The notes under the pieces are model-generated. The model ran no database searches and was not told the DNA's origin. It worked only from the letters and a program-made list of their open reading frames with translations. Position numbers and translations under genes: made by a program. Below are positions 53,109 to 61,705 of a stretch of 64,000 nt of DNA, one piece after another (the stretch's first letter is position 1; every line of letters begins with the position of its first letter). The DNA is from Kocuria rosea subsp. polaris (GTDB lineage: Bacteria; Actinomycetota; Actinomycetes; Actinomycetales; Micrococcaceae): positions 1 through 64,000 of the forward strand of contig MLDA01000008.1 of assembly GCA_023896275.1 (NCBI GenBank), written 5' to 3'.

Positions 53109-54605
53109 ATGCAACTTTTCCAGAACGAATTCCTTGAGGGCTTGCTGTCCGACGCCGGAGGCTGGCTCTGGTCGTGGATCCTCCTGCCGGTCGTCGCCTT
53201 CGTCGGCCTGTACTTCACCATCCGCAGTGGTGCCGTGCAGCTGCGGATGATCCCGAACATGATCAAGACGCTCTCCGACAAGGCCCTGATTGGGCCCGAC
53301 GGCAAGCCGAAGTCGATCTCGGCATTCCAAGCCTTCACCATCTCCGCGGCATCCCGCGTCGGCACCGGCAACGTCGCCGGCGTCGCCACGGCGATCGCCA
53401 TCGGCGGCCCCGGCGCCATCTTCTGGATGTGGACCATGGCCTTCATCGGCGGCGCCTCGAGCTTCGTCGAGTCGACGCTCGGCCAGCTCTACAAGGAGAA
53501 GCGCCCCGACGGCTACGTCGGCGGCCCCGCCTACTACATGCAGAAGGGCCTCAACGCCCGCTGGCTCGGCATCATCTTCTCCATCATCCTGATCATCTGC
53601 TTCCCGCTCGCCTTCTCGTCGCTGCAGGCGAACACGATCGCCCAGGCGGTTTCCGGTGCCGCGGGCACCGACGACCCGTCGCTCATGGTGACGATCGCGA
53701 TCGTGCTGGCCGTGCTCACCGCGCTGGTGGTCTTCGGCGGCATCCGCCGCATCGCGCACGTCAGCCAGGCGCTCGTGCCGTCCATGGCGCTGCTCTACAT
53801 CCTGCTGGGCATCGTCGTTGTGGTCATGAACTTCTCCGAGCTGCCGCGCGTGATCGGGCTGATCTTCTCCGAGGCCTTCAACTTCAACTCCGCCATCGGC
53901 GGCGGGCTCGGCGCCGTGATCATGCAGGGCGTCAAGCGCGGCATGTTCTCCAACGAGGCCGGCCTCGGCTCCGCACCGAACGCCGGCGCGTCGGCGGCCG
54001 TCACCCACCCGGCCAAGCAGGGCCTGGTGCAGACGCTCGGCGTCTACTTCGACACCTTCATCATCTGCTCGGTCACCGCGTTCATCATCCTCGTCGCCGT
54101 GCCGGACCCGGTCGGCGAGGCGCAGGGCATCGTCCTGACCCAGAACGCCCTGACCGAGTCGCTGGGCGCGTGGTCCTCGATCCTGCTGGCCGTCATCATC
54201 CTGCTGTTGGCCTTCAGCTCGATCATCGGCAACTACTACTACGGCGAAGCGAACATCGCGTTCATGACGAAGAACCCGGCCGTGATGGTCGCCTACCGGA
54301 CGTTCGCCACGGCCGCCGTGCTGCTCGGCTCGTTGGCCACCGTCAACGTCGTCTGGAACTTCGCCGACGGCATCATGGGCCTCATGGCGCTCGTCAACCT
54401 GATCGCGATCTTCGCACTCGGCGGGGTAGCGATGAAGCTGCTCAAGCACTACGCCGCGCAGGCCAAACGCGGCGAGGACCCCGTGTTCGTCGCCTCCGAC
54501 ATGCCGGAGCTGCGCGGCGTGACCGCGTGGTCCCGGGAGGACGTGACGACGCACGAGATCAACGTGCAACGCATCAACCAAATGCGCAAGGACCTCGGCA
54601 ACTAG
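53109..54605 (+). CDS. Alanine/glycine:cation symporter (AGCS family)
   Basis: A 498-aa sodium- or proton-coupled amino acid carrier with about 11 membrane helices. Family signatures are SISAFQAFTISAASRVGTGNVAGVATAI (the substrate/sodium site), GGPGAIFWMWTMAFIGGASSFVESTLGQLYK, GGPAYYMQKGL, GMFSNEAGLGSAPNAGASA and FSSIIGNYYYGEANI. Length and motif order are typical of AlsT/DagA. It is followed by a rho-independent terminator, so it is monocistronic. Confidence 0.94.
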   Translation: MQLFQNEFLEGLLSDAGGWLWSWILLPVVAFVGLYFTIRSGAVQLRMIPNMIKTLSDKALIGPDGKPKSISAFQAFTISAASRVGTGNVAGVATAIAIGGPGAIFWMWTMAFIGGASSFVESTLGQLYKEKRPDGYVGGPAYYMQKGLNARWLGIIFSIILIICFPLAFSSLQANTIAQAVSGAAGTDDPSLMVTIAIVLAVLTALVVFGGIRRIAHVSQALVPSMALLYILLGIVVVVMNFSELPRVIGLIFSEAFNFNSAIGGGLGAVIMQGVKRGMFSNEAGLGSAPNAGASAAVTHPAKQGLVQTLGVYFDTFIICSVTAFIILVAVPDPVGEAQGIVLTQNALTESLGAWSSILLAVIILLLAFSSIIGNYYYGEANIAFMTKNPAVMVAYRTFATAAVLLGSLATVNVVWNFADGIMGLMALVNLIAIFALGGVAMKLLKHYAAQAKRGEDPVFVASDMPELRGVTAWSREDVTTHEINVQRINQMRKDLGN

Positions 54606-54625
54606 CCGAACCGCCGTCGCCCACG

Positions 54626-54669
54626 AGAGCCCCGCTGCGTCCCGCCAGGGATGGAGCGGGGCTCTTTCG
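54626..54669 (+). terminator. Terminator after the symporter gene
   Basis: 11-bp perfect stem AGAGCCCCGCT / AGCGGGGCTCT (54626-54636 with 54655-54665), then TTCG, 20 nt after the stop codon. Confidence 0.75.
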
Positions 54670-54760
54670 CGTCCGCCAATGGTGGACTACACGGCGCGCG
54701 TACCCGAAACTGGGAGGACGGACCACATCGACGGGCCAGCGGGAGAGGAACCGATCCTGA

Positions 54761-56248
54761 ATGGAGCACCTCCGCCACTTCGCTCGTGAATTCCTCAAAG
54801 CGCTGCGGAACCTGCTGCCCATCGTCGCCGTTGTGGTCCTCTTCCAGCTGGCCGTCTTCCGTCAGATGCCCCAAGAACCGCTTCAACTGGCCGGCGGCCT
54901 GCTGATCGTGGGCGTCGGCATCGCGCTTTTCCTGCAGGGACTGGACCTGAGCGTGTTCCCCGTGGGCAAGAACCTGGCCAACCAGTTCACGCGGCGCGGC
55001 AAGCTCGGCCTGCTCCTGCCGTTCGGCTTCGCCATCGGGTTCGCCGCGTCCATCGCGGAGCCGGCCCTGATCGCGGTGGCCGAGCAGGCCGAGCTCGTCA
55101 GCGACGGCCGGATCGACGGCCTCGTGCTGCGCATGGTCGTGGCCCTCTCCGTCGGGTCGATCTTGATTCTCGGGATCCTCCGCGTGCTGCGGGGCTGGCC
55201 CATCCATCGGATCCTGATCGTCGGCTATTCGGTCGTCCTGGCGGTCACGTTTCTCGCCCCGCCGGAGATCGTCGGCCTGGCCTACGACTCCGGTGGCGTC
55301 ACCACCAACGTCGTCACCGTGCCCCTGATCGCCGCGATCGGGATCGGGCTGGCCAACTCGATCCGGGGCCGCAGCGCCTTCTCCGACGGGTTCGGGCTCG
55401 TGGCGCTGTGCGTCATGGTGCCGATGCTGGGGGTCCAGCTCTACGGCTGGTGGGTCTACACCTTCGGCTCCGCGGGGCCCGCACCCGCGGACGCAGCGCC
55501 CCAGGCCGGCGGCAGCGTCCCGTGGCCCGTCGAGCACCTCTTCGGGCTCGGCGAGATGGTCCGCGACGTGCTGCCGCTGGTCCTCGTCGTCCTGTTCTTC
55601 CAGTACGTGGCACTACGACGACGGCTCTCCCACCCGTTACGGGTCACCGTCGGGTTCGTCATGGTGCTCGTCGGCCTCTATGCCTTCGTGGTCGGCCTCA
55701 AGCTGGGGCTCTTCCCCCTAGGCACGCAGATGGCCGAGCAGCTGATCGAGCGCGACTCACACGCGATGATCCTGCTCTTCGCGCTGCTCATCGGGTTCGC
55801 CGCCACCATGGCCGAACCGGCGCTCGTGGCGATCGCCGATCAGGCCGCCGAGGTCTCGCCGACCCCGCTGAGCGCAACGGCCATCCGGCTGCTCGTCGCC
55901 GGCGGGGTGGCGGCCGGCATCACGGTCGGGGTCTACCGCATCCTGGTGGGCGCGCCCATGCACTACGTCATCTTCGTCTCCTACGCCGTCGTCATCGTCC
56001 TCGTCGCCCTGGCCCCCAAGCGCATCGCCGGGCTGGCGTTCGACCTCGGCGGTGTGACCACCTCGGAGGTCACCGTTCCCCTCGTGACCGCCCTCGGCAT
56101 CGGCCTCGCCACCGCCGTGGACGGCAGGAACCCCCTGATCGACGGCTTCGGCCTCATCGCCTTCGCCTCGATCTTCCCGATCATCTCCGTCCTGGTGTAT
56201 ACCTTGATTTTGGAGAGGTTTCCCCGTCTGCGGAAGGACCGCGCATGA
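54761..56248 (+). CDS. DUF1538 integral membrane protein with internal duplication
   Basis: A 495-aa protein with about 12 membrane helices in two homologous halves. Each half has an AEPAL element (FAASIAEPALIAVAEQA near residue 95; FAATMAEPALVAIADQA near 347) and a GGVTT element (YDSGGVTTNVVTVPLIAAIGIGLA near 177; FDLGGVTTSEVTVPLVTALGIGLA near 428), spaced alike. The polar AEPAL and DxGGVTT motifs within membrane regions suggest an ion or solute path. The transported species is unknown. The gene overlaps the P-II/CBS gene as ATGA, suggesting a regulated transporter. Confidence 0.88.
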   Translation: MEHLRHFAREFLKALRNLLPIVAVVVLFQLAVFRQMPQEPLQLAGGLLIVGVGIALFLQGLDLSVFPVGKNLANQFTRRGKLGLLLPFGFAIGFAASIAEPALIAVAEQAELVSDGRIDGLVLRMVVALSVGSILILGILRVLRGWPIHRILIVGYSVVLAVTFLAPPEIVGLAYDSGGVTTNVVTVPLIAAIGIGLANSIRGRSAFSDGFGLVALCVMVPMLGVQLYGWWVYTFGSAGPAPADAAPQAGGSVPWPVEHLFGLGEMVRDVLPLVLVVLFFQYVALRRRLSHPLRVTVGFVMVLVGLYAFVVGLKLGLFPLGTQMAEQLIERDSHAMILLFALLIGFAATMAEPALVAIADQAAEVSPTPLSATAIRLLVAGGVAAGITVGVYRILVGAPMHYVIFVSYAVVIVLVALAPKRIAGLAFDLGGVTTSEVTVPLVTALGIGLATAVDGRNPLIDGFGLIAFASIFPIISVLVYTLILERFPRLRKDRA

Positions 56249-57045
56249 AATTCACCGCCGTCGTCGTCATCACTCCGCCCGAGCTCGAGGACGAAGCCAT
56301 CCAGACCGCCCAGCGCGCCGGGGCCACGGGGGTGACGATCCTCTCCGGCAAGGGCATCGGCGGCGAGCTGAAGAAGACCTTCTTCGGCCTCACCTTCGAG
56401 GGTTCGCAATCGGTGCTGCTCATGATCGTCGGCACGCACCTGGCCACGCCGATCCTCAAGGCCCTGCACGAGGTTCTCAGCGACGGGAACAACTCCCACG
56501 GGATCGCCTTCAACGTGCCCGTTGACCACCTGACCGGCATCGAGACGCGTCAGCTGGTCAAGTTCGAAGAGTACATGCGCCGCGACGACGACGACCACGC
56601 CGCGCTCGCTCCGGGCGTGCCCGCCCCGACCGCACAGGAGGACTCCGTGCTCAAAGTCCAGGACCTCATGGTGCCCGACGTCGTCACCGTGTCCCCGTAC
56701 GCGACCCTCCGGGAGGCGCTCGCGACGATGCGCGCGAAGAACGTCAAGAGCCTCGTCGTCGAGCGCCAGAACGCCCACGACTCCTACGGCCTGCTCAGTT
56801 TCACCGAGCTGCTACGGGCGATCGTCGCCGACGAGGGCGACGTGGATCTGCTCAACGTCTACGACTCCGCCGTGAAGCCCGCCGTGACCGTGGGTGAGGA
56901 GCTCTCCGTCCGTCAGGCGGCGTCGCTCATGACCAGCCTGCACCTGAACCGCCTCGTCGTCGTCCGCGGCAACGAGCTGGTCGGCCTGCTGGCCATGAAC
57001 GACATCATCGCGCGGATGATGGACGACCTGATCCGCCGGGACTGA
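56245..57045 (+). CDS. P-II-like regulator fused to a CBS pair
   Basis: A 266-aa soluble protein. Residues 1-105 form a GlnB/P-II-like domain: MKFTAVVVITPPELEDEAI, GATGVTILSGKGIGGELKKTFFGLTFEGSQSVLLMIVG, GIAFNVPVDHLTGIE. The uridylylation tyrosine of GlnB is not seen. After a 30-residue linker, residues 134-266 form two CBS motifs (VQDLMVPDVVTVSPYATLREALATMRAKNVKSLVV; KPAVTVGEELSVRQAASLMTSLHLNRLVVV), which usually bind adenine nucleotides. Likely a cytoplasmic sensor gating the upstream DUF1538 protein, as SbtB does for SbtA (inference). Confidence 0.88.
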   Translation: MKFTAVVVITPPELEDEAIQTAQRAGATGVTILSGKGIGGELKKTFFGLTFEGSQSVLLMIVGTHLATPILKALHEVLSDGNNSHGIAFNVPVDHLTGIETRQLVKFEEYMRRDDDDHAALAPGVPAPTAQEDSVLKVQDLMVPDVVTVSPYATLREALATMRAKNVKSLVVERQNAHDSYGLLSFTELLRAIVADEGDVDLLNVYDSAVKPAVTVGEELSVRQAASLMTSLHLNRLVVVRGNELVGLLAMNDIIARMMDDLIRRD

Positions 57046-57054
57046 CCTCAACGC

Positions 57055-57573
57055 CTATTCCGGCGCCGGCGGGTGCTCGCTGGCACCTTCAGGGCCGAAG
57101 CGCTCGGCGTACATGACGAAGAGCCCGGCGGCGTCCTTGTCGGCGTCCTCGACATAGCCGCCGACGGACTCCCGCAGCGCGGCCAAGCAGCAGTGCCAGC
57201 CCGCCCCGTCGCGCGCGCCGCGGCCGCGGGAGCCGAGGGAGGCCGCGAACGTCAGGCGCGTGCCGGCGTCGTACTCCTCGAGGGAGAGGCGCAACGAGTC
57301 CGTCTCCCAGGTGAAGGCGAGCTGCCGGCCGGAGTCGACGTCGACGACCTCGCCGTAGGTCGGATCGTCCTCGTCGTCGAACGTGAACGTCAGCTCGCGC
57401 CCGGGCGTCCACTCCCCCAGCACGCGCGCCGGGAACCAGGCCCCGAGGCCGTCGCGGGTGGTGACGGCGATCCACGCGTCCCAGCGGCTCACGGGCAGGT
57501 CGACGACGTACTTGAGCACCCAGCGATCGCCGGCCGGGCCGAAGGTCGCGGGCGTGAGATCAGTGCTGTGCAT
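57055..57573 (-). CDS. SRPBCC-domain protein (AHSA1/START-like)
   Basis: A 172-aa helix-grip protein: WVLKYVVDLPVSRWDAWIAVTTRDGLGAWFPARVLGEW, GRELTFTFDDEDDPTYGEVVDVDSGRQLAFTWETDSLRLSLEE and TRLTFAASLGSRGRGARDGAGWHCCLAALRESV read in parts, i.e. the AHSA1 pattern ending with the GW..cl..L helix. Ligand unknown. ATG 57573 is chosen because TAGGGT ends 7 nt upstream (leaderless); GTG/ATG codons three triplets further up would lie over that hexamer. Convergent with the P-II/CBS gene. Confidence 0.85.
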   Translation of the reverse strand: MHSTDLTPATFGPAGDRWVLKYVVDLPVSRWDAWIAVTTRDGLGAWFPARVLGEWTPGRELTFTFDDEDDPTYGEVVDVDSGRQLAFTWETDSLRLSLEEYDAGTRLTFAASLGSRGRGARDGAGWHCCLAALRESVGGYVEDADKDAAGLFVMYAERFGPEGASEHPPAPE

Positions 57574-57580
57574 GCGCCCC

Positions 57581-57586
57581 ACCCTA
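57581..57586 (-). promoter_or_regulatory. -10 box of the SRPBCC gene, leaderless layout
   Basis: Minus-strand TAGGGT ends 7 nt before ATG 57573. Confidence 0.5.
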
Positions 57587-57603
57587 ACGCGCAGGGCCCG
57601 CTC

Positions 57604-58572
57604 TCAAACGGGTTCCTGCCCGGTCGTGACGAGCGCGATGTTGCGCAGGCTGCGCGTGCCAGCGTCGCGGTAGCCGTAGGCCGTCTGGCTGCGGCCGGGC
57701 ACGAAGTGCGAGGAATTGTGGCCCGTGACGGGCAGCAGGCCCAGCTCGGGCAGAGCCGAGACGGGCAGACGGCGCCCGAACGGAGCGCGGTTGCGCAGGA
57801 CCCGGCCCACGAGGCGGCCGAAGCGGGCGATCCAGTCGTCGGGGGCGACGGCGTCGAAGACGCGGTCCTCGCTGATGCCGAGCCGGCCCGGGTCGCGGCC
57901 GAAGCGCGCGGGGATGCCCGGAGAACCGATCATGATGAAGGAGTTGACGAGTTGCTCGTCGCGCACGAGCCGGGCCAGTTCGACGACGGCGAGGCTGGGC
58001 CGCTGGTGCCGATCCCGCTGCGCAATCGCCTCGAGCACGTGCGCCGCGACCGCAGCCCCGTACGAGTGGCCCTCGATGCTGATGTGCGGCCGGTCCGGCC
58101 GCAAAGTCAGCAGCTGCAGGAAATCCGCGGCGAAGCGCGGCACGGCGGCGCGGGCCCGGTCCGGGAAGAGCGCCTCGACGAAGACCGGGGGCGTGTAGCC
58201 GAGCCAGGCGATGCCGGCCGGGCGCTCGGCGCCGACGCGGCGCTGCTCGAGCACGACCTGCCCCACCTCCCGCACGGTCCCCCACATCGCCGTGTCGGGG
58301 CGGATGCCCACGCCCGAGAGGTGCCAGCTGATGTGGGTCGCCGCATCCAGGTCGCCGATGGCGATGGCCGCGACCGGCGTCGGCGTCGACAGGTCCAGGT
58401 AAAGCAGGTACCGCGCCGGGATGGCCCGGTTCATCGACCCCCGGCGCAGGGCGTGGGCCACGCCATCGACCGCCCGGCGATGCTGGGGCGGCAACGACTC
58501 GCGGCGCCGATGGATACGCCAGAAGCGCCGCTGGGCTTCGGCGGTCAGTTCGGCATAGTTCGTGGCGCTCAC
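57604..58572 (-). CDS. Alpha/beta hydrolase (DUF1023-like)
   Basis: A 322-aa alpha/beta hydrolase. The nucleophile elbow is HISIEGHSYGAAVAAHVL (GHSYG serine) and a late HNSSHFVPG holds a probable catalytic His; WLGYTPPVFVEALF and MIGSPGIPARF are other DUF1023 landmarks. The N-terminal 45 residues are helical and basic. No signal peptide is seen, so it is probably cytoplasmic. Substrate unknown. GTG 58572 is preceded by TAGTTT with a 6-nt gap on the minus strand (58584-58579). Confidence 0.85.
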   Translation of the reverse strand: MSATNYAELTAEAQRRFWRIHRRRESLPPQHRRAVDGVAHALRRGSMNRAIPARYLLYLDLSTPTPVAAIAIGDLDAATHISWHLSGVGIRPDTAMWGTVREVGQVVLEQRRVGAERPAGIAWLGYTPPVFVEALFPDRARAAVPRFAADFLQLLTLRPDRPHISIEGHSYGAAVAAHVLEAIAQRDRHQRPSLAVVELARLVRDEQLVNSFIMIGSPGIPARFGRDPGRLGISEDRVFDAVAPDDWIARFGRLVGRVLRNRAPFGRRLPVSALPELGLLPVTGHNSSHFVPGRSQTAYGYRDAGTRSLRNIALVTTGQEPV

Positions 58573-58643
58573 AAGGAGAAACTACTACGAACCACCCACA
58601 CGACGGGTATCGGATTTCGTCCGTCGGCGCGGGGCGGCAGCCT

Positions 58644-59447
58644 TCACTTGCGGTCGTCGCCGGTCAGCCGCTGGCTCAGGTACACGGGAATCATCGAGAC
58701 GAGGATCAACACCGCGGCGATGACGTTGACCACGGGGGCCTGATTCGGCCGGGCCATGTTGTTGAAGATCCACACGGGCAGGGTTTCCGTGCCCGGAGGC
58801 GCGGTGAACGTCGTCACGACGATCTCGTCGAAGCTCAGGGCGAACGCCAGCAGGCCGCCGGCCACGATCGCCGAGCGAAACCCCGGGAAGGTCACATGCC
58901 AGAACGTCTGCCACGACGTGGCGCCCATGTCCATGGCCGCCTCCTCGAGATTCATGTTCATGCGCGAGAGCCGTGCCTGCACGTTGTTGAAGACCATCAC
59001 GACGCAGAACGTCGCGTGCCCGACGATCACGCTGAACAGACCCAGCCCGATGCCCAGTGGGGTCAGGACCGTCTTGAACGTGTTGGAGAGCGCGACGCCC
59101 GTCACGATGCCGGGCAGGGCGATGGGCAGCACGACGAGCAGATTGACGGTGTTCTTGCCGAAGAAGGTGTACCGGGAGAGCGCGAACGCGATCAGCGTTC
59201 CCAACACCAACGCGATCGCCGTCGAGACGGCGGCGACCTTCAGGGAGGTTGCGATCGCCTCCCGCGCCCCCTCGTTGTGCCAGGCGGCGGACCACCACTT
59301 GGTGCTCCAGTTGGCGATCGGGAAGCTGCCCGCTGTCGTCGCGTTGAAGGAGTTCGCGATGACCAACAGCAGCGGCAGGTAGATCGCGGCCATCACTACG
59401 CCGGCCACCACGCGCAGGAGGTTCTTGGACACGGGAGTGAACTGCAT
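58644..59447 (-). CDS. potC: Polyamine-type ABC importer permease, PotC-like
   Basis: A 267-aa inner membrane permease with six helices (LLRVVAGVVMAAIYLPLLLVIANSF at the start). The EAA loop is NMNLEEAAMDMGATSWQTFWHVTFPGFRSAIVAGGLLAFALSFDEIVVTTFTAPPGTETLPVWIFNNM, where EEAA...GA...F..V..P contacts the ATPase and the FDE..VT...G pattern is that of PotC/YdcV. It starts 8 nt after the preceding permease, with AGGAG before the ATG. Last gene of the importer operon. Confidence 0.9.
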   Translation of the reverse strand: MQFTPVSKNLLRVVAGVVMAAIYLPLLLVIANSFNATTAGSFPIANWSTKWWSAAWHNEGAREAIATSLKVAAVSTAIALVLGTLIAFALSRYTFFGKNTVNLLVVLPIALPGIVTGVALSNTFKTVLTPLGIGLGLFSVIVGHATFCVVMVFNNVQARLSRMNMNLEEAAMDMGATSWQTFWHVTFPGFRSAIVAGGLLAFALSFDEIVVTTFTAPPGTETLPVWIFNNMARPNQAPVVNVIAAVLILVSMIPVYLSQRLTGDDRK

Positions 59448-59455
59448 GGCTTCTC

Positions 59456-60364
59456 CTAGAAGTGGTTGAGCGCGCCGGATTTACGGGCGAGGAACAGGTA
59501 GATGATCACGACGACGAGCGGCACCGTGCTGAACGCCGCCGCCAGGGGCGGGTTGAGGTTGATGTTGGAGGCGATCACGGTGCCGATGACCTGCGTCTTC
59601 CCGCCGACGAACTGAGCGGCGATGTAGTCGCCGAGGCTCAGAGAGAAGGTGAAGATCGAGCCGGCGATGAGGGCCGGCTTCAGCAGCGGCAGCGCGATGT
59701 GCCATACCGTCGCCCAGCCGCGTCCGCCCAGGTCGGACGATGCCTCGAAGAGGTTCTGCGGGATCTGCCGGAAGGCCGAGTAGACGGGCACAGCCATGAA
59801 GGGGAACCACAGGTACGCCAAGGTGATCACCAGTGCGCCGAGCCCGTAGCCGGGCCCCGCCGCCCCCAGCGGCGCCAGCAGCCAGTCCAGCGGCCCGCCG
59901 TTGGTGAAGGTGATCCGCCACGAATAGACCTTCACGAGGTACCCCGCCCAGAGCGGCAGGGTGATGCCGATGGCGAGGATCATCCGGACCCGGCGCGAGG
60001 CGATCTTCGCCATGTAGAGCCCCAGCGGCAGGGCCAGCGCCGCGCACAGCAGCGTCACCGCCAGTGCGATCCCGATAGTCCGCAGGGCCGTGAGCTGGTA
60101 GGCCGGCTGGGTGAGGATCTGCGTGAAGTTGTAGAGGGTGAAGGACGGGATGACCTTCGAGGTGAAGGTGTCGACCTTCCAGAACGCGGTGATGAACAGC
60201 AGGACGAGCGAGCCGATGTACAGCACGCCCAGCCAGAGCAGCGGGAAGGCCAGCAGCGCGCCGAGCCGAGCCTTCGGCCGGCTGTAGAACCAGCGCGAGA
60301 GCGCGCGGTGCGACGCGCTGGCGCCGCTGCCGGGCGCCGTCGTCGTCTGGGTCGTGTCAGTCAT
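59456..60364 (-). CDS. potB: Polyamine-type ABC importer permease, PotB-like
   Basis: A 302-aa permease with six helices. Signature parts are LGALLAFPLLWLGVLYIGSLVLLFITAFW (first helix), ITLPLWAGYLVKVYSWRITF and the EAA loop LFEASSDLGGRGWATVWHIALPLLKPALIAGSIFTFSLSLGDYIAAQFVGG. The GDY after the EAA loop is typical of PotB/YdcU. The first 35 residues are Thr/Ser-rich and cytoplasmic. Start ATG 60364 is chosen, because the upstream in-frame extension is not conserved-looking. Confidence 0.9.
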   Translation of the reverse strand: MTDTTQTTTAPGSGASASHRALSRWFYSRPKARLGALLAFPLLWLGVLYIGSLVLLFITAFWKVDTFTSKVIPSFTLYNFTQILTQPAYQLTALRTIGIALAVTLLCAALALPLGLYMAKIASRRVRMILAIGITLPLWAGYLVKVYSWRITFTNGGPLDWLLAPLGAAGPGYGLGALVITLAYLWFPFMAVPVYSAFRQIPQNLFEASSDLGGRGWATVWHIALPLLKPALIAGSIFTFSLSLGDYIAAQFVGGKTQVIGTVIASNINLNPPLAAAFSTVPLVVVIIYLFLARKSGALNHF

Positions 60365-60451
60365 GATGAGGCACTTTCTGTGGGAGGAGGAGGGGTGCGA
60401 CGGCGGCCGCACCCCTCCGGTCGGCCCTTCCGCGCGAGGCGTCGGCGAGGT

Positions 60452-61651
60452 CTAGCCCTTGACCGCGGTCCAGGCCTCGGTCCACTGCTGGTAGTTGGTG
60501 CACGTGACGTCGGTCCGCCCGTCGATGCACTGCTCGACCGGGGTCGTCCACATCCACACGTTGTCGTAGTAGGCCTCGTCCGTGGCGTGGAACGTCTCGC
60601 AGTGCGCGATGTTCGCCTCGCTGCCCTCGCAGGCGAGCTCGTTCGCCGGGGCCATGCCGAAGTTCTGGGAGATCGCCCCGTTGACCTCCGGCGCGGAGGC
60701 GTAGTCGATCCACTGGTACGCGCAGTTCTGGTTCTTCGCCTCGGCGTGCACCATCCACGTGTCGGACCAGCCGGTCGCGCCTTCCTTCGGCAGGACGGCC
60801 TCGACCGGGCCGCCGTCGCCCTGCGCCAGGTTCACGATGACCTGCCAGCCGGTGCCCATCGACGCCGTTCCCGTGGAGATCGAGGAGACGGCCTTGAGCG
60901 CGTCGTTCCAGTACTCGCCGGCGATGTCATTCTGCTCCTTGAGGAGTTCGACGGCGGCCGCCAGCTGATCCTCGTCGAGCGCGTAGGGGTTCTCGATGCC
61001 CAGGTCGGGCTCGGTCGCCATGAGGTACACGGCCGCGTCGGCGATGAAGATCGGCGAATCGTAGGCCATGACCTGGCCCGCGAACTCGCTGTCCTCCTCC
61101 CACGTCGGCGCCCACGAGTCCGGCGTCTCGGTCACCTTCTCGGTGTTGTACATCAGCACGTTGGCACCGCGCCCGATGGGGACGCCGTAGCTCTTCCCGT
61201 TCAGCGTGTCGTAGACCTGCCCCTTCAGGCCCTCGACGAGGTTGCCGAAGTTGGGGACGAGATCGGTGTTCAGCGGCTGCACGTCGCCGCCCGCGATGAG
61301 CCGCAGGGACGCGTCACCCGAGGCGGAGACGACGTCGTACTCCCCCGTGCGCATGAGCTGGACCATCTCGTCGGAGGTGGCCCCGACCTTGCGGTTGACC
61401 ATGCAGCCCGTCTCCTCCTCGAAGGCCGTGACCCAGTCGGCGTCCGGGTTGGTCGTGCCGTCCTCGACGAATCCGGCCCAGGCGACGATGTTGACCTCGC
61501 CCTCGCCCTCGCCGATCTCCGTGGCCATCGGGATGTCCGGAACGGTGATGCCCCCTGTTCCGGCGTCACCGCCGTCCGATCCGCACGCGCTGAGGGTCAG
61601 GACGCCGGCGGCCAGGACGGCCAGCGGCAGGAGTGCTTTGCGGTTCTTCAT
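60452..61651 (-). CDS. potD: Solute-binding lipoprotein, PotD-like
   Basis: A 399-aa periplasmic-binding lipoprotein. Signal MKNRKALLPLAVLAAGVLTLSAC with lipobox LSAC and Cys23 acylated. The bilobed binding domain starts VNIVAWAGFVEDG and has TGCMVNRKVGATSDEMVQLM, DVVSASGDASLRLIAGG and YGVPIGRGANVLMYN, as in PotD/PotF relatives. Seven mature cysteines, including paired ones in ELACEGSEANIAHCETF and EQCIDGRTDVTCTNY, suggest disulfides that are unusual for PotD. Ligand probably a polyamine or related cation (inference). Confidence 0.88.
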   Translation of the reverse strand: MKNRKALLPLAVLAAGVLTLSACGSDGGDAGTGGITVPDIPMATEIGEGEGEVNIVAWAGFVEDGTTNPDADWVTAFEEETGCMVNRKVGATSDEMVQLMRTGEYDVVSASGDASLRLIAGGDVQPLNTDLVPNFGNLVEGLKGQVYDTLNGKSYGVPIGRGANVLMYNTEKVTETPDSWAPTWEEDSEFAGQVMAYDSPIFIADAAVYLMATEPDLGIENPYALDEDQLAAAVELLKEQNDIAGEYWNDALKAVSSISTGTASMGTGWQVIVNLAQGDGGPVEAVLPKEGATGWSDTWMVHAEAKNQNCAYQWIDYASAPEVNGAISQNFGMAPANELACEGSEANIAHCETFHATDEAYYDNVWMWTTPVEQCIDGRTDVTCTNYQQWTEAWTAVKG

Positions 61652-61705
61652 GATGTTCTCCTTGTGTGATGCGGGTGGTTTCTCGCTGAAGGGTCTGGAC
61701 CTGCG

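Noticed and set aside
52660-54760. Long frames overlapping the symporter on both strands (53037-54581 minus, 53174-54760 plus)
   Set aside because: The Asp/Glu/Gln-rich and Arg-rich compositions are typical reverse and shifted shadows of a membrane protein gene.
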